Assembly (NCBI GenBank): GCA_964410945.1
Contig: CAYPJE010000016.1
Span: 1-59,929, forward strand
Length of the DNA: 59,929 nucleotides
From: CAYPJE01 sp964410945
GTDB taxonomy: Bacteria > Fidelibacterota > Marinisomatia > Marinisomatales > TCS56
Reading direction: 5' to 3'
Below are positions 11,301 through 20,254 of the stretch, one piece after another (position 1 is the stretch's first letter; each line of letters opens with the position of its first letter). A program made the position numbers and the translations under genes. The notes below the pieces were generated by a model that was given only the letters and a program-made list of their open reading frames with translations, did no database searches and was not told the DNA's origin.

Positions 11301-14300
11301 CCAAAGGAATTGGAAAAACCACACAATAAGAAATCACCATTACTGGCTTGTTGTACATCGTAAATATAATCTGATGAATCACCACCATAGAACATATCCC
11401 AGGCAACATTGCCGTTTTCATCAAATTTTACCAGACAGCCATTGTAACCGTTGCTGCTGTTGGCAGTACTGATTCCGGCAACAACAAAACCACCATCACG
11501 GGAGGTAGTAACAGCCATCCCTAAGTCACTATCATTGCCATAATGCGACTGCCATACCGGATCATCATAATCTCTTGTTTCATGATGGAAATAATAGGCC
11601 CCCATATCCAGGCGTGATCCATCCGGGTCCTGGTCGTCGGGATCATTCTCCCATGATGTACCATCCCCATCCAGGTCAGGATGGCCCGAATCGATGCAGG
11701 GGGAAGTGGCGCTGAGTTCATAGGAATCCCCGTTGGGCTGGGTGAATTGCGGGTCATCGAAGATATTCCCGCCGCCATCAGTGTAGTATTGGTTCAGATT
11801 GCTGCTGACAATTTCTGTATCACCATCAAAAAGAGAGTGACTAAATGTTGTTGTCCCCCAGACACCGTTGTACTGGTCCAGGTAAATCTGTGATGGTGTA
11901 TTTCCCCAGATAATGGTGTTAATAATATTCATATCACCGCCACCACCGTTGGTTAAACCAGCTCCCATAGTACCCTGATTAGCCAGTATCGTGCTGTTCA
12001 CAATATCGACTTGTGCCCCACCAAAGACCGCAACACCAGTACCAAGTCCACCCCCATCAATATCAAAAGCATTATTGTGCCAGATAAGGCACCTCTCAAC
12101 AACACCGGATGAATTCCCTCCAAAATGAATTCCGGCTATATAAGTATCAGCGTAATTGTCAAATATTTCCACATTGGTCAGGTGAACATAGGAATTTTGT
12201 CCCCATATATTTACAGCTGTCTTACGGTTGGATTGATTATTGGAAATTTGGCAATTCGTAATATATGCCTCAATCCCAGAATTATCATCGGATGACCAGA
12301 TATCAATTCCTGCATTCACTTCGGAAGTGTTATTCTCTATCTGTGAATCACTAATATAAATATGATAATTAGCATCCTGATCGGGATTGTAGGCCTGGAA
12401 AGCACCGGCCCAGCCATTTGGTGCATCATTATTACCAATATGACTGGCATAAACATTAGCATTGCTTTCCTGAATGTGAACACCACCACTGCTCCCCCAG
12501 CTGGTATTGGATTGAATATTGCACATACTGATTTCAACTTCAGGACAGCGATAAGCATATATCCCCCCGCCCAGGGTATCCGCAACATTGCTATGTAGGT
12601 AACATTCGTTTATCCGCAGACGGCTGTTGGTGGCATTGATTCCACCACCGGTATAACTCAGGCCGTTGGTGATGGTCAACCCTTCAAGATGAATCCAATC
12701 ATCGAAAACATTACTGATCTCAATGACCGCCCCGGTCTGGCTGCCATCGATTATTGTCTGGTCGCGATGCTGGTGGTCATAGTTTTCCAGGAACTGCGAT
12801 CCCAGGATAATGTTCTTGCTATTGATTGTCAGGTTCTCATAATAGGTCCCGTCCATCACAATTACAGTATCGTAATTACTTGCTGCATCGATGGCATGCT
12901 GGATAGTAGCGAAGGGATTGGAGTAACTGCCATCTCCGCTGGCATCATCACCCCAATTTGAAACATAGAATTTCGTGCGGTCCCGGGGCGGGATGTTATT
13001 CCACCAGACCCAGTGGATAGTTGTGTCGCCTTCGGACGGAAGTGTTATTTCACGGTTATCGACAGTCTCCCACATCACTTCACCACTGTTGGATTGATCG
13101 TGATAGACAAATTTGTATTCCTGGGTACCAAAATGACTTTCAGGTACCAGAACGAGACCAGAATAAAAATTGCTCCCGTCATATTCCGAACCATAGATAC
13201 CGTTGATATGTGATGATTCAGGAAGTAATTCAACTGTATTACTCCAATCCATGGTTTCACCAATCGTTCCACGCACACCCAACAAATCATTCCCGGAATC
13301 AAAAACGCCATTTTCAATCGCTGATTGCATATTCACGCGTAGATATACATAGATTGATTCCGTATTGGTGGCATTAAATGGCATAACACCTGGAGCAACA
13401 TCCGACCACCCCCTGACATAGGCTAAATCCAGAGTCGTGTCCGAACCTGTGAATGCGGTTAAATCAAGGGACCAATCGTCCCCTGCTTCCCAACCATGCC
13501 ATTCATTGGGCAAATGGGCCAGTGAACTGGGACTGGTACAATACTTATAGTGAATAACTTGGTCAGCAGCAATAGCACTGTCAACATTAACGGTACATTC
13601 CCAGTAGTCTCCCCCCATATTATTTAAAAACACCTGGGAAGATGTAGTCCATCCTCCCATGATATCCAGATTTCCACGGATTTGTACGGTACTGTTTTCA
13701 GACAAGGTGTCCGGCACCGCACAGGTATTGGCCCGGAAAGTTACCTTGATTCCACTATCCCGTCGATATTCCTTGATGGAATAGCTGTAGAAATCAGCCA
13801 GATACATTTTATTGCCATCTAGGCTAAAGGCCCCCTCCCGTACGCATCGGACATATTCCGGAGCAATAACTCCATAAATGGTTGTGTCTCCTTCACTGGC
13901 GAACCGAAAACTGGTTGAATCGACAATATTGAATTTGTCCTGCGGATCAAAGGCCCACATTTTTTCATCCTGGCCTTCACAGCCAATTATCCATAAATCA
14001 CTGGTAGGATCAAGAAGTACCGTACCATGAGCCGTAGCTTCTTTGGCAACAGTATCAATAAATGTAAAGGTGCCATCGGGACCATCTGCGCTATAATAAT
14101 GTAAGACACCACGATCATCGCCATACATACCAATATATATATTAGAGCCGTTTGGCGTTACTGCATGTCCACGAGAAATACTTGGGACAACAGTAGGAAA
14201 ACTATAGTATAAAGTGAGATCATCAGGGTCTAGTATATACATTTCACCACCCCAGAGACTTAGGGCATAGATAAATCCACTCGCATCCACAGCCAATCCC

Positions 14301-14833
14301 TGAAGAGGTTGAGCTTCTTCAGGAGATTCCCATTTTGCCATTACTGCATAAGTCTGGTAATCGATTTTATATACGGCTTCTCTATCCATGACAATCATAT
14401 TGCCGTCATAAGATCGCTCGATACCACGGTGTCCCTCGGTTAATGTATCCTGTGAGCCATCGCCAAAATCAAGGAAACGGATCGTGTCTATAGATCCACT
14501 GTACGGATCCCAAATCCAGATCGGTCTATTCCAAATTTCAGTAGTATCATTTCCATTTATCTCGTACCATAAGTCAGGATAGCGTTCCAAGTCTGAAAGC
14601 CCATCGGTATTTTCCAATCGGCGGGAATAATACGAACCAGCCCAAACCCGGCCATCGGGATCAACACCAACCGCATAAGGATTTTTAAAGCCGGGTAAAT
14701 TCACATCAGCTGATCCATTATTGGTCGAGGTTGAATAACCGTTGATTACGACCCGGTTGAATTGCCATTGCTCAGCCAAGCCCGAAGAAAAAAGGAGAAA
14801 TATAATAACCACTATAAATCTATTCCGATACAT
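8348..14833 (-). CDS. Giant T9SS-secreted surface protein: two beta-helices, propeller repeats, dockerin-like and cohesin-like modules
   Basis: 2161 residues with a signal peptide (cleavage near SSGLA-EQ). Residues 40-360 look like an NHL-type propeller; 362-600 hold two beta-sandwich modules resembling starch-binding CBM20-like or DUF4961-type units. A DUF1565-type right-handed beta-helix starts at about 622 (FYVSNWGDDASGDGSYSNPF) and runs to about 1085. Next come about seven repeats of roughly 55 residues with the pattern YGG-D ... DGG-IAG ... D-WL-K-D--GN--W (about 1105-1500), then a second DUF1565 beta-helix (from about 1500; same GSYDNPFATIQQAID start). The C-terminal end has a Big_5-like domain (IYPNTGNFILPRNEIILEFS), a dockerin-like calcium segment (DYNFDGMVNYQDF), a cohesin-like stretch and a T9SS sorting domain (YQNYPNPFNPVTTINYDLP). 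No catalytic motif is seen. It overlaps the upstream cohesin-like lipoprotein gene by 14 nt. Likely an adhesin or matrix protein. Confidence 0.8.
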   Translation of the reverse strand: MYRNRFIVVIIFLLFSSGLAEQWQFNRVVINGYSTSTNNGSADVNLPGFKNPYAVGVDPDGRVWAGSYYSRRLENTDGLSDLERYPDLWYEINGNDTTEIWNRPIWIWDPYSGSIDTIRFLDFGDGSQDTLTEGHRGIERSYDGNMIVMDREAVYKIDYQTYAVMAKWESPEEAQPLQGLAVDASGFIYALSLWGGEMYILDPDDLTLYYSFPTVVPSISRGHAVTPNGSNIYIGMYGDDRGVLHYYSADGPDGTFTFIDTVAKEATAHGTVLLDPTSDLWIIGCEGQDEKMWAFDPQDKFNIVDSTSFRFASEGDTTIYGVIAPEYVRCVREGAFSLDGNKMYLADFYSYSIKEYRRDSGIKVTFRANTCAVPDTLSENSTVQIRGNLDIMGGWTTSSQVFLNNMGGDYWECTVNVDSAIAADQVIHYKYCTSPSSLAHLPNEWHGWEAGDDWSLDLTAFTGSDTTLDLAYVRGWSDVAPGVMPFNATNTESIYVYLRVNMQSAIENGVFDSGNDLLGVRGTIGETMDWSNTVELLPESSHINGIYGSEYDGSNFYSGLVLVPESHFGTQEYKFVYHDQSNSGEVMWETVDNREITLPSEGDTTIHWVWWNNIPPRDRTKFYVSNWGDDASGDGSYSNPFATIQHAIDAASNYDTVIVMDGTYYENLTINSKNIILGSQFLENYDHQHRDQTIIDGSQTGAVIEISNVFDDWIHLEGLTITNGLSYTGGGINATNSRLRINECYLHSNVADTLGGGIYAYRCPEVEISMCNIQSNTSWGSSGGVHIQESNANVYASHIGNNDAPNGWAGAFQAYNPDQDANYHIYISDSQIENNTSEVNAGIDIWSSDDNSGIEAYITNCQISNNQSNRKTAVNIWGQNSYVHLTNVEIFDNYADTYIAGIHFGGNSSGVVERCLIWHNNAFDIDGGGLGTGVAVFGGAQVDIVNSTILANQGTMGAGLTNGGGGDMNIINTIIWGNTPSQIYLDQYNGVWGTTTFSHSLFDGDTEIVSSNLNQYYTDGGGNIFDDPQFTQPNGDSYELSATSPCIDSGHPDLDGDGTSWENDPDDQDPDGSRLDMGAYYFHHETRDYDDPVWQSHYGNDSDLGMAVTTSRDGGFVVAGISTANSSNGYNGCLVKFDENGNVAWDMFYGGDSSDYIYDVQQASNGDFLLCGFSNSFGTQGFDVWVVRIDSAGNELWMQTYGGDGDDRGYSIHENFDGGLIIQGITHSLNNGSSDYWLLRTDQYGNLVWDQTYGGDNEEICHSSIITSDGGYLLAGSSNSWSENGDSDLYLVKTDAGGDVDWVNTYGDEQSQQYFRVTETSSGDYIVASWVYNDWDQQYDCWVIKVDANGNEIWSNQYGGPANDRSFGIIEDIDGNYVIGGYSLSRDLIEYDAWLFKIDPYGGHIWEKYYGGSGYDAARDICLAENGDYIMGGFTNSIGDGSWDFYLLRAPGDITVDDNIYVATNGNDYTGDGSYDNPFATIQQAIDVSGHGDRIQVRLGTYYENINYLGKNIIISSDYYTTGDKSIIEQTILNGNQNGSVVTITSGEQYAVLRGLTVMSGNTDYGGGLNIQNSTVELRDLIVRDNHVSNYGGGIYMNSVNAQITNVVLFDNSADYGGGFWVLYSDLAVSNCSIVKNTANSNAWGFGVTGSSATMTNSLVWNPGYEEIYLSTISTGTFTAEYSNIRGGSNYIIVNNNQLNLLDGIIDEDPIFTSDYYLGFDSPCIDAGHPDLDGDGATWENDPDDQDPDGSRMDIGAYYYSQSTTHESTVADIYPNTGNFILPRNEIILEFSQPVDIGNLGVYCTLSSEHYGDFPYFLDIESSRRAVIRPENTYPFNDVVRINIVDGLQDSTGSSVDVSAVQNVELYTGLPADYNFDGMVNYQDFTTFGDLWYSSDESHIRANDLCPRTGNLPNIIVESDGQFGYDELMTLVYMWNWTHAQPEPIAKQQNSFIGNEPELVVNGRTITCPILTEAVAGQVIIEYDPTLTVVTASSGTNDQLLSLVKQNEDGGQLINEFGELGEIDLEQLIFSHAARTRNNYQIGINYTFIDRDNLIISQGRQEIDVIAVPEQFALYQNYPNPFNPVTTINYDLPEDAMVELSVYDITGRQVVVLVSERQEAGFKSIKWNGRNDHGNLVSAGMYLYVIKAGKHTAARKMVLLK

Positions 14834-15359
14834 ACACCGCTCCTCCCCGGGTCTGGAAGATCGGGATATCGTTCAGATCCTGGTTGGTAATCCGGCAACC
14901 GGGTCCAAATGATAAATAGGTATCACCTGCTTGCCAGGCGGTAAATACCAGTTCCACCACATCCCCTGACCCGCTGATCCCGGCCGGTGATCCATTAGCC
15001 AGACCGATATCCACAGTAATCTTTCCTGGTTCCATTTCTACAAAATACAGCAGCGTAGCATTATTGCTGGCCAACAACTCTGTTTCGTTCTCAAGAACAT
15101 GATAACTGCTGAGTTCCAGCCTGTTGTGATCAAAATGAATTTCGGCATGCAGTCCCATGACATCATGGATTTCTTCAAACCTGACGGTAATTGAAAAACT
15201 GTCATTGGCCTTGGTATCGATCTCTACCGGATTTAAAACCAGGGCCGGACCGATGACCGGATAGAAGGGATTGTTCCATTCCGGCTCTTCAATCAGCTCA
15301 CAGGCAAATGAGAGCAGCAGGATCAATCCCAAACCGAGAAGGCTGATTAGTCTTTTCAT
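14820..15359 (-). CDS. Cohesin-like domain lipoprotein
   Basis: 179 residues with a lipoprotein signal; the lipobox is LLSFAC (Cys20). The mature part (about 38-175) looks like a cohesin or related jelly-roll domain: it starts PALVLNPVEIDTKANDSFSI, continues VMGLHAEIHFDHNRLEL and ends GAVYVSE, the usual cohesin pattern of a strand that begins hydrophobically and a middle G-x-x-x-x-x-x-DP/H-x-L motif. The gene begins 1 nt after the stop of the PEGA-domain gene and its end overlaps the start of the 2161-residue dockerin-containing gene by 14 nt, so the three are very probably translationally coupled. A membrane-anchored cohesin encoded directly before a dockerin-bearing surface protein suggests that one anchors the other; this is inference, since cohesin-like domains in the FCB group also occur without dockerin partners. 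Confidence 0.75.
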   Translation of the reverse strand: MKRLISLLGLGLILLLSFACELIEEPEWNNPFYPVIGPALVLNPVEIDTKANDSFSITVRFEEIHDVMGLHAEIHFDHNRLELSSYHVLENETELLASNNATLLYFVEMEPGKITVDIGLANGSPAGISGSGDVVELVFTAWQAGDTYLSFGPGCRITNQDLNDIPIFQTRGGAVYVSE

Positions 15360-15360
15360 A

Positions 15361-16632
15361 TTAATCCAATATTATCTCAAACAGGTTGATGGTCCAGATC
15401 GTGCCTAAAGCAGACATATACTGGAGCAGGTATTGTTCATGGTTCTTCATATCATCAAAACGGGTCTGAACATTGTACATATCAGATTCAATCAGATTCA
15501 GGTCACGTTGGTTATTATATTGGTCCAAGGCCACGGAATAGGCCTGGTAACGGTCGTCATAGACCAGATACTCCAGGTAAGTCAGGTAGCCAACCCCGGC
15601 AGTGGCCGACAATAAGACCAGACCCCGCAACCAACGCCCATGGAGAAATTGCCCTGAACCGGGAATAACTGCAGATGTCAATAAAGGTGGAATCTTCGAG
15701 CGCTTTTTAAGAAATACGCGAATTTCCTGCGCTTCACCATTTTTCAGCCGAACCGTTTCTTTATACGGCCGGTAACCCGGTTTTTTTACCTTGATATTGT
15801 ATTTCTTCGCCACACCGTCGTATTTCAAATTGTGCAGTAAACCGATATAATCCTGGTTGACGAATACTTTACTGTCCGTGGGATATCCACTGAAACTCAG
15901 GGTTTCTCCCAGTTCGGATAATCTGATATTCAATTTTTCATTGTTTTTCTTGAAGGTATAGGTCTGCAGATGAGGTTTGAACCCGGTCTTCTCAACCGCA
16001 AACTGATATTGAAACCCCTGCCGCAGATTATCCAGTTTGAGGGGTGAAGTACCAATATATTCACCATTGACCGTTACCATCGCCTTCGACGGCCTGGTTT
16101 CAACCTTCACATTGGTCAGGTCATAATTCTTCCTGATCAGAGACTTGATTTCATCTTCCAGCTTCCACCCGATCTCTGAATCCACCCGGCTGGCCGGGCC
16201 ATTAAAATGTTTGGATGATACGATCTTCAGGCTGGAAGTGTTGAATACAGAAAGGTTGAAATGATATTTCCCCCGATTGATACTGATTTCCCCGGAAATT
16301 ATCAGCTGGGCGTTGAGCAGACGCCCCAATTCCCCCAGACAATTAGCATTATTGCATCCATCCAGATTAAAATTATTCTGCTCCAGACTACTTCTTAAAT
16401 CACGACCATAAATTAAAATACAGCCCAGATCCTTCTCCAGTCCATCGGCTATGACGGCGCCGATCAGATTATAATCACTGAGTAATTCACCGCCTTCGAT
16501 TTCAGTCAGGACAACATTGATATCGGTGGCCAGAGATTGGGCTGGAATAACATTCAACGGACCGGCAATAATAAGAACTAAAAGTAGATTGTAAACGACC
16601 CTGCTCATAATGGTGAAAGGAAATGCTCTCAT
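15361..16632 (-). CDS. PEGA-domain envelope protein with C-terminal membrane region
   Basis: Residue numbers follow a frame opened by TTG at 16635; the next codon is ATG (16632), with AGGG about 11 nt before it; a later ATG at 16608 just before the signal sequence is also possible. After a signal segment (VYNLLLVLIIAGPLNVIPAQ), residues about 35-165 resemble the small-GTPase-like/CsgG-like N-terminal domain seen in PEGA proteins (GLEKDLGCILIYGRDLR, LGRLLNAQLIISGEI). Two PEGA units follow (about 175-245, KAMVTVNGEYIGTSPLKLDNL; 245-315, DSKVFVNQDYIG). The C-terminal 110 residues carry one or two hydrophobic helices (PPLLTSAVIPGSGQFLHGRW, a DUF5683-like pattern). PEGA domains are linked to surface-layer or envelope anchoring. 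It heads the operon with the cohesin-like lipoprotein and the giant surface protein, consistent with a shared envelope role. Confidence 0.75.
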   Translation of the reverse strand: MRAFPFTIMSRVVYNLLLVLIIAGPLNVIPAQSLATDINVVLTEIEGGELLSDYNLIGAVIADGLEKDLGCILIYGRDLRSSLEQNNFNLDGCNNANCLGELGRLLNAQLIISGEISINRGKYHFNLSVFNTSSLKIVSSKHFNGPASRVDSEIGWKLEDEIKSLIRKNYDLTNVKVETRPSKAMVTVNGEYIGTSPLKLDNLRQGFQYQFAVEKTGFKPHLQTYTFKKNNEKLNIRLSELGETLSFSGYPTDSKVFVNQDYIGLLHNLKYDGVAKKYNIKVKKPGYRPYKETVRLKNGEAQEIRVFLKKRSKIPPLLTSAVIPGSGQFLHGRWLRGLVLLSATAGVGYLTYLEYLVYDDRYQAYSVALDQYNNQRDLNLIESDMYNVQTRFDDMKNHEQYLLQYMSALGTIWTINLFEIILD

Positions 16633-16790
16633 CAACTAGTTATCCCTGCTTTGATTAGCCGTAATTCTAATGTCCCTCTCATATCGGCTGATACGTTATT
16701 AATCTAATATTTTTAAATAAATAAAACCAGTGGTTATAATCAGGGTGGTTCGTATTAATTTCCTGGTTGTTATAAAGTAATTACCGTGTC

Positions 16791-17912
16791 ATGATAACAG
16801 AATTGAGACAAAGCTTAATTAGAATAATCACTCGGCTGACTCTGGCAGCCAGTATTACAGTAATCATATCTCCAGATCTATTATCCGGTCAGGATACGCT
16901 TTCGGTATTCCCGTCAGAATTTATATTTGAATTTTATCTGGATGATTCAATAAATCTGACGATCGATACAGTGTTAACCATCGTCGGTGGTGGAAACGAT
17001 TCAACCCTGCAATGGGATTATACTTTAAACCCACCCTTAACTTTCATAAAAGAAAATTATGCTGACTGGACCCAAGCTGATAACCAGGACCACATTGCCC
17101 CGGGTATAGCAATCACCAGAAAAGATATTCAATCATTTTTCAATCCGATTCTTGAATCCGGTTACAATGATCCTTATCACTATCCGGCCCAATCGCCGGT
17201 CGGGACATACTGGGCATTTAAAAACAATCCCATCGATACCAGTCAGGTTGATAACTGGGAGCCGTTCATCGAGGCCGTTAACCACGATCCACAGGGAGCG
17301 ATCGGAAAATATGGGCTGCTGTATTTACCCGCTTTCGAAGCCTATCTGGATTTTTCCCTGCTCAGTTTTTCCGGCAGCAATACCGGTGGTGGCTTTGCTT
17401 ATACCCGTGACCGTATTCCAGCTAGCTGGTTGACAGTTACCAGAGACAGCAGCAGGCTGGACCAGCCGATTGAGTATCTGCAACTCCACCTCGATGCAAC
17501 CGGCCTCGACGCCGGCCAATATGAGAGTGCAATCCTGATTACCCCTGTTGATACGATTCTTCCTGAGATTCAGGTACCAATCAAACTTAATTTGATTGAA
17601 TCAGTACGGATTGATCAGACAGTAGTAGTTAAAGAAAGTTTTCAACTATTCCCCAATTATCCCAATCCATTTAATCCGGTTACCACTATTTCCTATTACT
17701 TACCCGAAAATGAATATATTTCGATCAGGATCTTCGATATGCTGGGTAAACCGGTCGTATCACTGGTTGAAAAGCAACAGTCGGCCGGTTTCCATGAAGT
17801 TCAGTGGGATTCCAGAAACTTTTTCGGACAGCCGGTCGGGTCCGGGGTTTACCTTGTTCAAATCAGGGGTGTGAACAGTATCCGGTCCGGCAAAATGATT
17901 TTACTGAAGTAA
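16791..17912 (+). CDS. T9SS-secreted protein of unknown function
   Basis: 373 residues. A signal segment (LTLAASITVIISPDLLSG-QD) leads into a domain I do not recognise. Residues 35-85 contain a BACON-like beta-strand pattern (FPSEFIFEFYLDDSINLTIDTVLTIV); a second similar strand block appears at about 205-275 (ASWLTVTRDSSRLDQPIEYL). The last 90 residues are a clear T9SS sorting domain (LFPNYPNPFNPVTTISYYLP ... GVYLVQI ... KMILLK). No catalytic residues can be proposed. It is transcribed divergently from the PEGA operon across a 155-nt gap, and faces the DUF2914 gene convergently. Confidence 0.75.
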   Translation: MITELRQSLIRIITRLTLAASITVIISPDLLSGQDTLSVFPSEFIFEFYLDDSINLTIDTVLTIVGGGNDSTLQWDYTLNPPLTFIKENYADWTQADNQDHIAPGIAITRKDIQSFFNPILESGYNDPYHYPAQSPVGTYWAFKNNPIDTSQVDNWEPFIEAVNHDPQGAIGKYGLLYLPAFEAYLDFSLLSFSGSNTGGGFAYTRDRIPASWLTVTRDSSRLDQPIEYLQLHLDATGLDAGQYESAILITPVDTILPEIQVPIKLNLIESVRIDQTVVVKESFQLFPNYPNPFNPVTTISYYLPENEYISIRIFDMLGKPVVSLVEKQQSAGFHEVQWDSRNFFGQPVGSGVYLVQIRGVNSIRSGKMILLK

Positions 17913-17934
17913 TAACTGCCGGCAGGTCAGATTC

Positions 17935-18972
17935 CTAGTTGATAATTGTTTTATAATCCATTTCTGTTGAGCCCGCCGGTATGATCCTGAAACTGACCGA
18001 TCCCAATGTTTTTCCATCATCGGTTTTCAGATCCACTTTCCACTTACCAAGATTCAGTTTTGTTTTAAATGTATAGCCCCGGTACCCCCCTTCGCGTCCC
18101 CCAAGAATTGGATACGGAATAATGTCTGTACGTACCCAGTCGTTCCCAATCTTCCGGTACCAGTGATGGGCGACCTGTTTGGTTAGCCGCGTTGGAGCAA
18201 AAATGGAAGTGAAGCAGAATACCGAATCACCGGCGCTGAATTCAAAATTACGTTCACTGCTTTTATTTAATTTATACCAGGCCGGTTTCCTGATCTGGCA
18301 ACGATAAGTATCATCTTTTTTTACCACGGATCGATAAATACTGATCTGTTTGGTTGATAAAGGCACTGGCGGAATAATATTGGCCGCATATAATATGAAA
18401 AACAGCAGGTACATTCCCGCTATCGGTATCATCCGCTGAATTTGATGGCCCAATAGTTTTACCAGGCCATAACTCACAGCCAGAGACAGGATAATCGTCA
18501 CAACAAATACCCAGCCGTTCATATGTTTCAGTACCACCGGAACCAGAAACGTAAAATACAGAAAGTAGCAGATACTGAGCATTATAAAGACCAGCCGTCC
18601 GCGTTTGAAGCGGGCTTCGAAAAATTCGTTGGCCACCAGCAAACCGACAATCACTCCGGTAAAAAGCAGGGCATTTATTGAAGCGGCACTCTTGAAATAA
18701 TAAACGGTAAACGGACTCAGGATTCCACCAAACAGGAACTGAATCCCAGCCGGCATCAGATGCTCGTATTTGAATTTCACGCCCCGGTTGATCAGAACCA
18801 GCAGCACGCTGGTAATAATCAGATAAAAACCAATTATGGCCAGATCGAGGGGATTATCGATCCGCTTCAGGGTCAATGAATCCCAAGTCCAGCCACCGAT
18901 AAATCCGGCTGCCGGCAGGAATGGTTTGACCATCTCATGCCTGGACCTGAATTGGGCAATAATCTTTTCCAT
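17935..18972 (-). CDS. Polytopic membrane protein with C-terminal DUF2914 domain
   Basis: 345 residues. Seven or so hydrophobic segments span about residues 20-205 (for example LAIIGFYLIITSVLLVLI, INALLFTGVIVGLLVANEFF, FVVTIILSLAVSYGLVKLL, IPIAGMYLLFFILYAANIIP). The last 120 residues form a soluble beta-rich domain with the DUF2914 pattern: SVFCFTSIFAPTRLTKQVAHHWY, then GGREGGYRGYTFKTKLNLG-WKVDLKTDDGKTLGSVSFRI. DUF2914 has no established reaction. The soluble tail is expected on the periplasmic side. It stands alone between a convergent neighbour and the divergent diguanylate cyclase gene. Confidence 0.8.
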   Translation of the reverse strand: MEKIIAQFRSRHEMVKPFLPAAGFIGGWTWDSLTLKRIDNPLDLAIIGFYLIITSVLLVLINRGVKFKYEHLMPAGIQFLFGGILSPFTVYYFKSAASINALLFTGVIVGLLVANEFFEARFKRGRLVFIMLSICYFLYFTFLVPVVLKHMNGWVFVVTIILSLAVSYGLVKLLGHQIQRMIPIAGMYLLFFILYAANIIPPVPLSTKQISIYRSVVKKDDTYRCQIRKPAWYKLNKSSERNFEFSAGDSVFCFTSIFAPTRLTKQVAHHWYRKIGNDWVRTDIIPYPILGGREGGYRGYTFKTKLNLGKWKVDLKTDDGKTLGSVSFRIIPAGSTEMDYKTIIN

Positions 18973-19126
18973 CTATCAGGTATTTATTATCAGATTTTCC
19001 AACGCGGAAATTTAACCATCCGGGGCCAGAGGAGGTCTAATCGAATTGAAAAAATATTTCTCTACGGTCAATGTTGCAGTTTTAACTAATCAGTGTAAAT
19101 TTGAATAAGCCAAATTTGAGGGAGTT

Positions 19127-19978
19127 ATGGAAACAAACCCGCTGTTAATCAAGCAAATCCTGCTAATTATGGCAATCGGAATAATTGCCCTGGCCATCTA
19201 TCCGATCTACCGCCTGATTAAGCAATTACCCCCCGGGCCACTGCGAAGCAAGTGGTATATGCTCACCGGATTAATCATCGTATTTATCATCGGATATACA
19301 AATTATACTATCGTATTCTGGAGTAACTATAATTCCATTTTTGATACGATTGTGCCGGTGGTATTCTTCTGCGGAGCGATATTTGTCCTTTCAGTTACTT
19401 TCCTTTCATTACAGACGGCTATCGATGTCCGCCGAATCTCAAGCCTTGAGCATGAAATAATCACCGATCCGTTGATGGGAATCCACAACCGCCGCTATTT
19501 TGACCGGCGTCTGTACGAGGAGGTCGGGCGAGCTAACCGTTACAACCTGCCATTTTCAATGCTAATGATCGACATCGATCATTTCAAGCAGGTCAATGAC
19601 ACCTATGGACACCAGATTGGTGATGTAGTTCTGATCGGATTTGCCAAATTATTACAGGCCATTGTCCGTGAAATGGATGTCCTCTGCCGTTTCGGGGGTG
19701 AGGAAATTGCAATCATAACACCGCAAACAAGCATTTCATCGGCTGCCGGTTTAGCTAATCGTATTCGGAAATCTCTCAAAAAAACCGTTCTGGTACCGGC
19801 CCAGGATTACAACCTGGAAAAGGATTTATATATTACCGTAAGCATCGGGATTGCCGGAATCGATGACGAGGCAAAAGATAAAGAAACAATCCTGAAACGG
19901 GCGGACGAGGCTCTATATCAGGCCAAAGAAGGCGGCCGAAACCGCACGGTTGTCTACTCCCCCAATCCGGTAGAATGA
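19127..19978 (+). CDS. Membrane diguanylate cyclase (GGDEF domain)
   Basis: 283 residues; GAGGGAG lies just before the ATG. Three hydrophobic helices occupy about residues 8-105 (LLIMAIGIIALAIYPIYRLI; WYMLTGLIIVFIIGYTNYTIVFW; IVPVVFFCGAIFVLSVTF), with no recognised sensor domain between them. A GGDEF domain follows (about 118-278): DPLMGIHNRRYFD, LMIDIDHFKQVNDTYGHQIGD and the active-site signature GGEEI. An inhibitory I-site RxxD (REMD) lies five residues before GGEEI, so product feedback inhibition is expected. The usual Phe of GGEEF is Ile; the catalytic Glu pair is kept. Makes c-di-GMP from two GTP, commonly governing surface attachment. Lies upstream of a small membrane protein and the haem-PAS kinase on the same strand. 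Confidence 0.92.
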   Translation: METNPLLIKQILLIMAIGIIALAIYPIYRLIKQLPPGPLRSKWYMLTGLIIVFIIGYTNYTIVFWSNYNSIFDTIVPVVFFCGAIFVLSVTFLSLQTAIDVRRISSLEHEIITDPLMGIHNRRYFDRRLYEEVGRANRYNLPFSMLMIDIDHFKQVNDTYGHQIGDVVLIGFAKLLQAIVREMDVLCRFGGEEIAIITPQTSISSAAGLANRIRKSLKKTVLVPAQDYNLEKDLYITVSIGIAGIDDEAKDKETILKRADEALYQAKEGGRNRTVVYSPNPVE

Positions 19979-20254
19979 TCAGCAATTACCCCCCCCGATC
20001 TGTTAAATAACCGGTAAGATTGAAAAACAATAAGGCCACCCATGTTAATCAATCAATACTGGTGAACAGTCCGGGGATTCATAAAATCCAATAAACACAG
20101 CCATAAAGAACACAGAGAACATGGCTATGATAGCCGGGAAAGCCACGATTAGAATTATTGCCAGACTCAAACAATTTCCATAGTAAAAATATCTGATTTG
20201 CAGTTTACCCAGATATAGCCTACCTTGCACGAACCTATTAGGAAGGAGATAATC

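Noticed and set aside
17914..17927. CTGCCGGCAG palindrome between convergent genes
   Set aside because: The 10-bp palindrome cannot form a stable loop and no T run follows; too weak to call a terminator.
20045..20230. Short hydrophobic open frame on the minus strand
   Set aside because: It starts with GTG, has only a weak AGG before it and overlaps the leader of the plus-strand membrane-protein gene. A real small membrane protein cannot be excluded but nothing supports it.
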